A stretch of DNA of 64,000 nucleotides. It comes from JAWLBM01 sp041687675 (lineage in GTDB: Bacteria; Pseudomonadota; Alphaproteobacteria; Rhizobiales; Pleomorphomonadaceae). Under the pieces are notes generated by a model that made no database searches, was not told the origin of the DNA, and saw only the letters and a program-made list of their open reading frames with translations. The DNA lies in assembly GCA_041687675.1 (NCBI GenBank), contig JAWLBM010000007.1, positions 1 through 64,000 of the forward strand, given 5' to 3'. Both the position numbers and the translations under genes were made by a program. Below are positions 25,170 to 33,385 of this stretch, in pieces (position 1 is the stretch's first letter; each line of letters begins with the position of its first letter).

Positions 25170-26177
25170 ATGACGCTTCTCGCCTACGTCGCCCGTCGGC
25201 TCGTGTTTGTTCTGCCACAGCTGCTGGGGATCATGTTCGTCAGCTTCATGCTGGTCAAACTGATCCCCGGCGACCCGGCCGTGATGATGCTCGGCCCCTT
25301 CGCGACCGACGAGGGGCTCGCACGGCTGCGGGCCGAACTCGGCCTCGACCGCAGCGTGATCGAGCAGTTCGGGATCTACGTAATGCGTGTGCTCCAGGGC
25401 GACCTCGGCACCTCCTGGCAGACGACGCTGCCGGTCACCACCGACCTCGCCCAGCGGTTTCCCGCGACGCTGGAACTGGTGACACTCTCCCTGGCGCTCG
25501 CTCTGGCGATCGGCATCCCGGTTGGGATCGCAGGAGCGAGGGACAAAAGCGGCGTTCTGCGCAGGATCGCGGACTACTACGGTCTGCTTGCCGGTTCGCT
25601 ACCGGACTTCTGGTTCGCACTGGTGCTGATCTTCGTCTTCTACACCATGCTCGGCATCGTTCCGGCCCCGCTCGGGCGCCTGGACTTCACCATCATCCCG
25701 CCACCGACGATCACCGGCTCGCTGCTGATCGACAGCGCAGTGACCGGGAACTGGTCCGCCTTCGCCAACGCCGCGGGTCACCTCGTCCTACCGGTTCTGA
25801 CGCTCGGGCTGATCAATGCCGGGCCGATCCTGAAGATGACCCAGTCGACCATGGAACGCATGCTCCAAGCGGAGTTCTCGGGATACGCGGAGATGTGCGG
25901 TCTGCCCCGCAAGGTCGTGGTCCGAAAGGCGCTGCGCAATGCACTGCCGTCGATCGTCACCATCGTCAGCGTGCTCTATGGCTTCCTGATCGGCGGCGCG
26001 GTGCTCGTCGAGATCGTGTTTAGCTGGGGCGGAGCGGGTCAGTATGCCGTTCAGGGCGTCTTGAACGCCGATCTCAACCCGGTTCTCGGCTTCGTGCTTT
26101 ACTCTGCCATCTTGTCGCTGATCATTTATCTAATTGTCGACCTCATCTACTTCGCCATCGATCCGAGGACGCGTTGA
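25170..26177 (+). CDS. Peptide-type ABC transporter permease (DppB-like)
   Basis: 335 residues from the ATG at 25170, 4 bp after the previous stop. The N-terminal span MTLLAYVARRLVFVLPQLLG, the loop KLIPGDPAVMMLGPFATDEG and the RAELGLDRSVIEQF segment are typical of DppB/OppB. The EAA loop is GYAEMCGLPRKVVVRKALRN. In this operon the DppC-type gene precedes the DppB-type gene, the reverse of the usual order. Its stop overlaps the next start (TGATG). Confidence 0.85.
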   Translation: MTLLAYVARRLVFVLPQLLGIMFVSFMLVKLIPGDPAVMMLGPFATDEGLARLRAELGLDRSVIEQFGIYVMRVLQGDLGTSWQTTLPVTTDLAQRFPATLELVTLSLALALAIGIPVGIAGARDKSGVLRRIADYYGLLAGSLPDFWFALVLIFVFYTMLGIVPAPLGRLDFTIIPPPTITGSLLIDSAVTGNWSAFANAAGHLVLPVLTLGLINAGPILKMTQSTMERMLQAEFSGYAEMCGLPRKVVVRKALRNALPSIVTIVSVLYGFLIGGAVLVEIVFSWGGAGQYAVQGVLNADLNPVLGFVLYSAILSLIIYLIVDLIYFAIDPRTR

Positions 26178-27196
26178 TGACCGCTCCGCAGCGTCTGGAC
26201 GATAGGCCCGGGGACGCGGTGCAGGCCGCTCCATTGCTCGATATCCGCGGCCTTACGGTGGCCTTCCCCCGCTTCGGCGCAAAGAGCGTCGCGGCCTTGC
26301 GCGACATCGACCTGACAGTTCGCAAGGGCGAGGTGATTGGCCTCGTCGGCGAATCCGGGTCGGGCAAGACAATGCTGGCGCGCAGCATTATGCAGCTGAT
26401 CCCGGAGCCGGGGCGGATCGACCGGGGACGGATCGAGTTCGCCGGCCAGGATCTGCGCGCGCTGGCACCGGAGGAGCTCCGCCAGATGCGCGGACGCGAC
26501 ATTGCGATGATTATTTCCAACCCGCGAGGGGAGCTCGACCCCCTCCAGACGGTCGGCCAGCAGATCGGCAACGTGCTCAAGGCGCACATGGGGATGGGGC
26601 CGAGGCAGATCCGCGACCGGGTGATGGAGCTCCTGCGCCAGGTCAGCATCCCCGCCCCCGAGCGTCGGATCAATGCCTGGCCGCATGAATTGTCAGGCGG
26701 CATGGCACAGCGGGTTGTCATGGCGATCGCCCTCGCGTGCTCGCCGAAGTTCATCATCTCCGACGACGCGACCAGCGGCCTCGACGTTACCGTGCAGGCC
26801 CAGGTGCTCGACCTGATGCGCGACCTCGTAATTGCGCGCGGAACATCGCTCCTGTTCATCACCCGCGACATCGGCGTGACCGCCCACTTTTGCGACCGGG
26901 TCGCAGTCATCTATGCCGGCCAGATCGTCGAGACGGCGCCGCGCGCCAGCTTCTTTGAGGATCCCCAGCACCCCTACACCTTGCTGCTCCTGTCGGCCTT
27001 CGCCCAGGACGCAAGGCTCCGACGTTACTGGCTCGGCAACTTCACGGCGCAGCGCACTGAAGGCGTGGCGGCGGCCGGCTGCGCCTTCGCGGCTCGATGT
27101 GTCCGTGCCGAGGCCCGCTGCCTCGCGGAGACCCCGGTCCTGAGAGAGACGAAGCCGGGGCATTTCGCCCGCTGCCACTTCCCCGTCGAACGGTGA
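26177..27196 (+). CDS. Peptide-type ABC transporter ATPase (DppD-like) with degenerate Walker B and switch residues
   Basis: 339 residues from the ATG at 26177. Walker A GESGSGKTM and signature LSGGMAQRV are canonical. Walker B reads FIISDDATSGLD, with Asp where the catalytic Glu (DEPT) is expected, and the switch motif reads FITRDIG, with Arg in place of His. The C-terminal oligopeptide-transporter extension with its Cys cluster (GCAFAARCVRAEARC) is present. Paired with the next ATPase, this protein would build one defective and one intact ATP site. It overlaps the next gene by 4 bp (GTGA). Confidence 0.85.
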   Translation: MTAPQRLDDRPGDAVQAAPLLDIRGLTVAFPRFGAKSVAALRDIDLTVRKGEVIGLVGESGSGKTMLARSIMQLIPEPGRIDRGRIEFAGQDLRALAPEELRQMRGRDIAMIISNPRGELDPLQTVGQQIGNVLKAHMGMGPRQIRDRVMELLRQVSIPAPERRINAWPHELSGGMAQRVVMAIALACSPKFIISDDATSGLDVTVQAQVLDLMRDLVIARGTSLLFITRDIGVTAHFCDRVAVIYAGQIVETAPRASFFEDPQHPYTLLLLSAFAQDARLRRYWLGNFTAQRTEGVAAAGCAFAARCVRAEARCLAETPVLRETKPGHFARCHFPVER

Positions 27197-28233
27197 CGCC
27201 CGTGCCGCTCCTTTCAGTCGAAGACCTGGTGCAGACGTTCCCTATTGCCGGCAGCAAGTCGGTCGTACGCGCCGTAAACGGCGTCTCGTTCACCCTCGAC
27301 CAGGGCGAGACTTTAGCGCTGGTGGGCGAATCCGGATCGGGCAAGACCACCGTCGGCCGTTGCCTGCTCGGACTGATCACACCGACCGCCGGACGCATCG
27401 TATTTGACGGCGTGACCATGGGCGGGAGCCGCTCGGTCCGCTCGCCCGAGGTGAAGGGCAAGCTGCAATTGGTGTTTCAGGAGCCGATGGAGTCGCTCGA
27501 TCCCCGCATGCAGCTTCACCAGATCATCGAGGAGCCGCTGGCCGCCTTAGGAATGAACAGGCCGGACCGCCAGCGCCGGGTCCGCGAGGCGGCCGGGCGA
27601 GTGGGCCTGCCGGACTGGATCCTCGGTCGCCGTCCCGCCGAGATCAGCATGGGCCTCCAGCAGCGGGTCGGCATCGCTCGGGCGATCGTCTCCCGTCCAA
27701 AGGTCATCGTACTCGACGAGCCGACCTCGGCCCTCGACCCGACAGCCCGCGCCGAGGTCATCGAGCTTCTGATCGAGATCCAGCAGGAACTAGAAACATC
27801 GTATCTGTTCATCAGCCACGACCTTTCCGCCGTTCGGCAGATCAGCCGCCGAGTCGCCGTGCTTTATCTCGGCCAAATCGTCGAGGAGGGTGATGCGGCC
27901 GAGCTTTTCGCCAGTCCGCGCCACCCCTACTCGGTAGGGTTGCTCTCTGCGGTGCTCCTGCCCAACCCGAAGATCCGGCGCGAGACCAGCATCAGGCTCT
28001 CGGGCGAGATCCCGAGTCCAATCGATCTTCCCAAGGCGTGCTATCTCGCCGGCCGCTGTCCGCTCGTTCAGGACCGCTGCCGCGAGGTCATGCCACCGCC
28101 CGTTCAGGTCGGTCCCGGACACATGGCGCGATGCTATCGCGTCGACGAGGTGAGCCGGTTGGAGCGGTCGGTGGATTATTTCGGCCAGTTCCAGGCCGAG
28201 GCGAACCGGATCCTCGGCGCGGGCGTGCCCTGA
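27193..28233 (+). CDS. Peptide-type ABC transporter ATPase (DppF-like) with degenerate signature motif
   Basis: 346 residues from the GTG at 27193, overlapping the previous stop. Walker A GESGSGKTT, Walker B VIVLDEPTSALD and switch His in FISHDLS are canonical, but the ABC signature is ISMGLQQRV instead of LSGGQ. The C-terminal oligopeptide extension with cysteines (CYLAGRCPLVQDRC) is kept. The lesions are complementary to those in the DppD-like partner: the site using this protein's Walker motifs and the partner's signature would be consensus. Confidence 0.85.
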   Translation: MTPVPLLSVEDLVQTFPIAGSKSVVRAVNGVSFTLDQGETLALVGESGSGKTTVGRCLLGLITPTAGRIVFDGVTMGGSRSVRSPEVKGKLQLVFQEPMESLDPRMQLHQIIEEPLAALGMNRPDRQRRVREAAGRVGLPDWILGRRPAEISMGLQQRVGIARAIVSRPKVIVLDEPTSALDPTARAEVIELLIEIQQELETSYLFISHDLSAVRQISRRVAVLYLGQIVEEGDAAELFASPRHPYSVGLLSAVLLPNPKIRRETSIRLSGEIPSPIDLPKACYLAGRCPLVQDRCREVMPPPVQVGPGHMARCYRVDEVSRLERSVDYFGQFQAEANRILGAGVP

Positions 28234-28283
28234 GCGCCGCCAGGACCGCTGTCAAAGACGAATGGAAGAATGGGAGGCGATTG

Positions 28284-29021
28284 ATGGGCAAGCTCGACGG
28301 CAGGATCGCGGTGGTTACGGGCGGCGCCAGCGGGATCGGCCAGGCGATCTCGGTTCTGTTCGCGCGCGAAGGGGCGACGGTTGCCATCATCGACCTCGAC
28401 GGAAGCAAGGCGGAGGCGCAGGCGCGCGAACTCGGCGGCGGAGCCATCGGGCTCGCGGCGGATGTCGCAGACGAACCGGCCGTGCAAGCGGCCTTTGCTG
28501 CGGTCCGCGAGCGGCTCGGCGACCCGGACATTCTCGTGAACAACGCCGGCATCGACACCACCGGCATGCTCGAAACCATGTCCACTGACATGTGGGACAG
28601 GATGATAGCCGTCCACATGCGCGGAACCTTCCTCTGCAGCCGCGAGGTGATCTCTGGAATGAGGCGCAAGGGCCGCGGCCGCATCATCAACCTCTCGTCC
28701 CAGCTTGCCCACAAGGGGGCCCCGACGATGGTGCACTACTGCGCTGCAAAGGCCGGCGTGATGGGCTTTACGCGCGCGCTCGCCTATGAGCTCGCCCGCG
28801 ACGGCATCACCGTGAACTGCATCAACCCGGGTCCGATCAACACGCCCCTGCTCAACGGACTTCCCCAGGACTGGCTGGAGAACAAGAGGAAGGAACTGCC
28901 GATTGGTCGCTTCGGGGAAGTTGGCGAGGTCGCGCCAGCCGCGTTACTGCTGGCTTCCGACGAAGGGTCCTACTTCATCGGCGCGAGCATGAACATGAAC
29001 GGCGGCGACTACATGGTTTGA
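28284..29021 (+). CDS. Short-chain dehydrogenase/reductase
   Basis: 245 residues from the ATG at 28284, with GGGAGG upstream. Classical SDR features are the cofactor motif TGGASGIG, an acidic residue at the end of beta-2 (IIDLDGS), which favours NAD over NADP, NNAGIDTTG, the catalytic Ser in INLSSQLA and Tyr/Lys in HYCAAKAGV, then NPGPINTPLL and a C-terminal NMNGGDYM. It is the last gene of the transporter operon, 50 bp after the DppF-like ATPase, and probably oxidises or reduces the imported compound. The sequence ends within 70 bp of an IS3 fragment. Confidence 0.85.
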   Translation: MGKLDGRIAVVTGGASGIGQAISVLFAREGATVAIIDLDGSKAEAQARELGGGAIGLAADVADEPAVQAAFAAVRERLGDPDILVNNAGIDTTGMLETMSTDMWDRMIAVHMRGTFLCSREVISGMRRKGRGRIINLSSQLAHKGAPTMVHYCAAKAGVMGFTRALAYELARDGITVNCINPGPINTPLLNGLPQDWLENKRKELPIGRFGEVGEVAPAALLLASDEGSYFIGASMNMNGGDYMV

Positions 29022-29089
29022 CCCCAATCTGTGTTGTGGGACCGACCCCCAAGTGTTGGAGCGCCGGGAGTTGGAGTTTCCGGCCTTCT

Positions 29090-29305
29090 TCACGGTGGCG
29101 GGCTGGCTGCGCCACCGGGGTTCTGCAACGGGATCGGGACCTTGTTTCCGATCGCCCAATGCGGGCGCTCCTCGTTGGAGTAGCTGCGCCCCTCCATCTT
29201 TCGGCGGGCGTCTTCAAGCGATTTGAACCAGTGCGCCTTCAGGCACTCCGTGCGGAACTTGCCGCTCACGCTCCCGATGTACCTCAGCCCGCTCCTCGCG
29301 GCGGC
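29090..29305 (-). pseudogene. IS3-family OrfB C-terminal fragment
   Basis: The minus-strand translation SGKFRTECLKAHWFKSLEDA, RRKMEGRSYSNEERPHWAIG, NKVPIPLQNPGGAASPPP ends in a stop at 29090. This is the C-terminal end of an IS3-group transposase just after the catalytic Glu (usual ESFNGKFRTEC, here altered to GSVSGKFRTEC). The Glu is lost and the upstream part is absent. It sits directly after the SDR gene. Confidence 0.75.
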
Positions 29306-29494
29306 CGCCGGGTTAGGTCGGTCGGTCGGCGAGAATCACTCTGACTTGGCTCTGGCGCGTGCCCTTTGGGGCGACCGCCGCCACAATTCGCCAACGGCCC
29401 CCGTCGCGGACCGGACGGCCGAGCCGCGCGAGGCGATAGCCATGGAGTTTCCGGCCGGGCGAACCGCGCAATTGCGCCGACGACGACGGAGGTC
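29306..29494. other. Non-coding stretch beside the IS3 fragment
   Basis: No gene or structured element recognised; it ends in a good ribosome binding site (GGAGG) before the small ORF at 29495. Confidence 0.4.
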
Positions 29495-29635
29495 ATGACG
29501 AGCGTGCTCGACCTGCTCCTGACCGTATCGCTGGTTCTGTTCATGGCCGGTTCGCTGTTCGCGGTCGGGCTCGGGCTGAGCTTCCTAGATGGTTCGCCCG
29601 CGATGCGCGCGCGGCCGGCGCAGATGGTCGCTTGA
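29495..29635 (+). pseudogene. Short hydrophobic ORF, possible N-terminal fragment of a bile acid:sodium symporter-like gene
   Basis: 46 codons from an ATG behind GGAGG. The product starts MTSVLDLLLTVSLVLFMAG, then SLFAVGLGLS, which resembles the first membrane span of BASS-family symporters, and then changes abruptly to a Pro/Arg/Ala tail and stops. It is either a truncated transporter gene cut by IS activity or a small membrane protein. The remaining 180 bp to the next gene show nothing recognisable. Confidence 0.4.
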
Positions 29636-29818
29636 AGCTTCCATGAAAAAACAGACGGACGGGTTTGCACGGCCCACCGGCACATCCGCCGCGCGTTGTC
29701 GCGGAAAGACCAGTGAAACGGCAGATCCTCGCCGCGGGCTCACATCACCCGCATTGGGAGCTCGAGACCTTCGCAGACAATCCGCCGGGCGGCCTGCCCG
29801 GATTTGCGAGACGAGTTC

Positions 29819-30940
29819 TCACGGCGCCGGCACCGCGGCCCCCGAGTCGGACAGCCTGACGAGGCCGGTCGGCGAGAGCACGTAGTCGTTCTCGATCCTG
29901 ACCCCTGCCCTGAGCTCCGGGGCGTAGAGGCCCGGCTCCAGTGTGAAGACGTCGCCGACCTCGAAGCTGTCGTCCCAGTTCGGGTTGATGCGCGGCGTTT
30001 CCACCGGGCTGAGGCCGACGCCGTGGCCGAGGTGGTGCTCGAACCGCCAGCCGCGCCAGCCGTCGAGGAAGGCGGCGACCTCCCGGTACACGGCACGGCA
30101 GGAAACGCCGGGCGCGATCAGGGACTGCGCCAGGTCGAGGGCCTCCAGCACCCGCCGCGCGGCGGCGAGCTGGGGCTCCTCCCAGCGTCCGCCGACCGGA
30201 TAGGTCCGGCACAGGTCGGAATAATAGCCGCGCACCGAGACCCCGGTGTCGAGGGGGACGAGGTCGCCTTCGGCGAGCGGGGCCCGGCGCGGCATGCCGC
30301 CGGGGGCGCCGCCCCGGTAGTCGTTGCCGAGTTCGCCGATCGGTTCGCCGAGGGCGGACACCGCCGCCGACTGGAAGGCGGCGTAGAGGTCGATCTCCCT
30401 CGTCCCCGGCACGAGCAGCGGCTCGATCGCCGCGTAGGCGGTCTCCGCGGCGGCGGCCGCCGCCGCGATCAGGGCGACCTCGTCCTCGTCCTTGCGCCGG
30501 ACGAGGCGGGCGAGCATCGCCCGTCCGTCCGTCCGGTCCCCCTCCCCGGCCGCCGCGAGCGGCGGGTCGGCGTCGAACGCCAGGCGGCGGAGCCCGGAAA
30601 GGCGGGGCGCCAGCGCCCGGAATGCCGCGTCCGGGATGTCCGGGAGCAGCGACGACATCCGCATCGCCTCGAACGGCAGGGCGACCTCGGCGGCCACCGC
30701 CTCGTCGTGCCCGCTCCTCAGCGCCAGCACCGACGGGCCGTCGACGGGGATGAGGCCGGCGGCCGGGAATATCTCGCGGGCGCGGTAGTCGAACAGGCGG
30801 GTGAGCATCCGGCGGTCGCGCACCACGAGGGCATCGCAGCCCGTCCGCTCGAGTTCGGCGCGGACCGCCTGCTGGCGGGCGAGACAGAGGCGGCGGTCGA
30901 GGCGGAGAGATCCGTCGCGGGCGGGGCTCAACGTCGCCAT
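29819..30940 (-). CDS. M24-family metallopeptidase (Xaa-Pro aminopeptidase/creatinase fold)
   Basis: 373 residues. The N-terminal creatinase-like domain (about 1-140) precedes the pita-bread catalytic domain. All five metal ligands are visible: Asp in VPLDTGVS, Asp in YYSDLCRT, His in HHLGHGVG, Glu in TLEPGLY and Glu in VRIENDY. Such enzymes cleave Xaa-Pro bonds or related amide/carbon-nitrogen bonds; prolidase, creatinase and ectoine-type hydrolases share the fold, so the substrate is open. It begins the GC-rich part of the window and is divergent from the beta-barrel gene at 31169. Confidence 0.85.
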   Translation of the reverse strand: MATLSPARDGSLRLDRRLCLARQQAVRAELERTGCDALVVRDRRMLTRLFDYRAREIFPAAGLIPVDGPSVLALRSGHDEAVAAEVALPFEAMRMSSLLPDIPDAAFRALAPRLSGLRRLAFDADPPLAAAGEGDRTDGRAMLARLVRRKDEDEVALIAAAAAAAETAYAAIEPLLVPGTREIDLYAAFQSAAVSALGEPIGELGNDYRGGAPGGMPRRAPLAEGDLVPLDTGVSVRGYYSDLCRTYPVGGRWEEPQLAAARRVLEALDLAQSLIAPGVSCRAVYREVAAFLDGWRGWRFEHHLGHGVGLSPVETPRINPNWDDSFEVGDVFTLEPGLYAPELRAGVRIENDYVLSPTGLVRLSDSGAAVPAP

Positions 30941-31168
30941 GGCGCACCGGACCTGACGTGGTGTGTCGAATTCCCGCTCATCTCATGCTCCCCAACTTGC
31001 TCCGGCGACGATAGAAGCTGCCGCGTTCCCGCGCAAATGTCGCCTGCCGCAGGTCCGGTGGCGCGAGCCGGGGCGCCCCGTGAGGCGCAGGGCGAACCGC
31101 TGCCGGTCACCCTTTTGCTGGAATTTTGTCAGAGACTGAGTTTCTCGGCGCTCGTGGAGGATGGCGGG

Positions 31169-31813
31169 GTGGGCAGGACTGCGTCGGTGGCCGGGTCGGC
31201 CGCCCTCCTGGTGTTCGCTGGTCTCCTCTGCCCGTCCGCCCGTGCGGCGGACTGGCCCGGCGACCCGTTGCCGCTGTCGCCGGAAAGCATCGCGGAGGAT
31301 CCCGCGTGGAGCTTCACGGTGTTCGGCGGCGCCTCGGGCGGCGGCGCGGATCTCGGTGAACTGCTGCTCCAGCCCTGGCTGGTCGACGGGGACGACTATC
31401 TCTGGTTCGGCGCGGCGGCCGGGCGCCGGCTCGGGCGATTCTGGGACCACTTCACGGTCGAGGCCGAAATCGGCCTTGGCCATCGCAGCGGCCCCGGCTT
31501 CGACGCCAGCGAGGCCTGGCTCGCGGCCTACCTGCGCTATGACCACTTCCCGTGGAACCGCTTTGTCAGAACGACCGTCGCCGTCTCCACCGGCCTCAGC
31601 GTCATCGACGAACTTCCGGCCGAGGAGCTGGAGGACGAGGAGGAAGGCAGCTCGAAGCTGCTGCACTACTTCTCGCCCGAGGTGACCTTCGCCCTCCCCG
31701 AGCACGAGGAGCACGAGCTCGTGCTGCGCTACCACCACCGGTCCGGGATCTTCGGCACCTTCGGCGGGGTCCGCGGCGGATCCAACGTGCTGGCCCTCGG
31801 CTACCGCTACCGC
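31169..31813 (+). CDS. Outer-membrane beta-barrel protein (PagL/acyloxyacyl-hydrolase-like), end unclear
   Basis: The start is a GTG at 31169 with GGAGG 8 bp upstream; the signal peptide TASVAGSAALLVFAGLLCPS is cleaved near ARAADWP. The mature part alternates polar and hydrophobic residues and contains FTVFGGASGG, VEAEIGLGHRSG, YDHFPWN, a KLLHYFSPEVTFAL strand, LVLRYHHRSGIFGTFGGVRG and NVLALGYRYR, the last His/Ser/Tyr-rich strands resembling PagL-like lipid A deacylases. The family ends at or just after YRYRF; here the frame runs on as GERLAAPAEARP with no in-frame stop until 35299, crossing other genes. A frameshift near 31815 or a lost stop is likely. The domain end is given as the feature end. 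Confidence 0.55.
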
Positions 31814-32108
31814 GGTGAGCGCCTCGCGGCGCCGGCTGAAGCCCGGCCGACCGCCGGCCCGGCACCTGTCGGGCTGTTCGGCGCCCGGGATACGTGCCGT
31901 TCGGGTCGATCGCCCGGCCGGCCGCCTTTGCGGCGGCTGGCTGCGCGCCCGGCCCATGCTGCAGTTGGACACCGGCCGCGCGGCGAAACAACAGGTCCGC
32001 GCCGGCGGGGTCGACGAGCCCGGGTAAAAGCGATGATGATCGGGGGGCGAGCAAGCGGCCCTCGTCGCCGCCTCGCACACCCGAGGGACAAGGCGGAGCA
32101 GGCGATCC

Positions 32109-33353
32109 ATGGGCGCGCTACCCGGCAACATCTCCAGCATGATCCGGCGGCTGCCGGATCTCGACGGCCGGCCCTTCGTGGTCGAGCGGGCGCACGGGCC
32201 GTACCTGACCGACACCGGGGGCAGGCGCTACGTCGACCACGCGCTCGCCATGGGCGCAACGATCCTCGGGCATGCGCACCCGGCCGTGGTGGAGGCCTGC
32301 ATCCGCGCCCTCGAGGGCGGCTCGATGCCGGGGTTCTCCCACCACCGGGAGGCGGCGGCAGCCGACGCACTGGTGCAGGACGCCGGACCCTTCACCCGCG
32401 CCACCTTCCTGACGACGGGCAGCGAAGCCGTTCATCTCGCCTGCCGCGTCGCCCGCAGGACGACCGGGCGCGGCACCGTCGCGAAGGTCGCGGCGGGGTT
32501 CGACGGCTGGTACGACGACCTCGCCCTCGGCTGGAGCGGGTCGCAGGAGGCGCTGCTGGCCGGCCCCCGCCCGGTGCGGAACGGTATGACCCTCATCCGC
32601 TGGAACGACCTCGCCGACCTCGAGGCGCTGTTCGAGGAGAGCCGCGACATCGCGGCGGTCCTGATCGAGCCGATGCTGGCCAATGCCGGCTCGCTGGTCG
32701 CCGAGCCCGGGTATCTGTCCAGGGTTTCCGATATGGCGCACCGGAACGGCGCGATGGTGATCTCGGACGAGGTGCTGATGGGCCTGCGGCTGCATCCCGG
32801 GCCCAGTTGCCTCCGCCTCGGCCTCGACGCGGACCTCGTGACGCTGGGCAAGGCGATCGGCAGCGGCATTCCCGTCGCCGCCCTGGTCGGGACGGAGGAA
32901 GCCTTCGCGGCCATCGTCGACGGACGCGCCCCCCGGGCGGGGACCTATCACGGCAACCCCCTCTCGACGGCCGCCGTGATCGCCACCCTGGAGACCCTGC
33001 GGGGCCTCGACTATCCGGGCATGCTGGCGCGCGGCGACGCGCTCCGGGCGGACATTTCGTCGGCCTTCACGCGCCGCGGCCTCACCGCCACGACCTCCGG
33101 CTTCGGCAGCGTCTTCAGCCTGTGGTTCTCGACGCCGCCGCCGAGCCGCTACGAGGCCGCCGCCGCGCTGGCGCGGCCCGACCTCTCCGAGGCCCTGCAC
33201 TTCGACCTGAGGCGCAACGGCGTCGTCGCCATCCCGGGCCCGTGGGGACGCATCTTCCTGTCCTTCGCCCACGAAGGCGATGCACTCGAGACGACCCGCG
33301 AGGCGTTCGAGCGCGCCGCCGAGCGCCTCGCGGCAACGGCCGGGGCCGGCTAG
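32109..33353 (+). CDS. Class III pyridoxal-phosphate aminotransferase (GSA aminomutase-like)
   Basis: 414 residues. The fold is that of aminotransferase class III: N-terminal YLTDTGGRRYVDHALAMGA, the phosphate-binding TTGSEAVHLACRVAR, the PLP ring Asp in VISDEVLMGLR and the Schiff-base Lys in LVTLGKAIGSGIPVAAL, then YHGNPLSTAAV. It is closest in pattern to glutamate-1-semialdehyde aminomutase and other beta- or omega-amino acid aminotransferases. It is followed after 33 bp by a convergent FAD monooxygenase. The amino donor and acceptor are unknown. Confidence 0.85.
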   Translation: MGALPGNISSMIRRLPDLDGRPFVVERAHGPYLTDTGGRRYVDHALAMGATILGHAHPAVVEACIRALEGGSMPGFSHHREAAAADALVQDAGPFTRATFLTTGSEAVHLACRVARRTTGRGTVAKVAAGFDGWYDDLALGWSGSQEALLAGPRPVRNGMTLIRWNDLADLEALFEESRDIAAVLIEPMLANAGSLVAEPGYLSRVSDMAHRNGAMVISDEVLMGLRLHPGPSCLRLGLDADLVTLGKAIGSGIPVAALVGTEEAFAAIVDGRAPRAGTYHGNPLSTAAVIATLETLRGLDYPGMLARGDALRADISSAFTRRGLTATTSGFGSVFSLWFSTPPPSRYEAAAALARPDLSEALHFDLRRNGVVAIPGPWGRIFLSFAHEGDALETTREAFERAAERLAATAGAG

Positions 33354-33385
33354 GTCCCCGGGGGACTGCGCGCGCTCGGCAGCCG

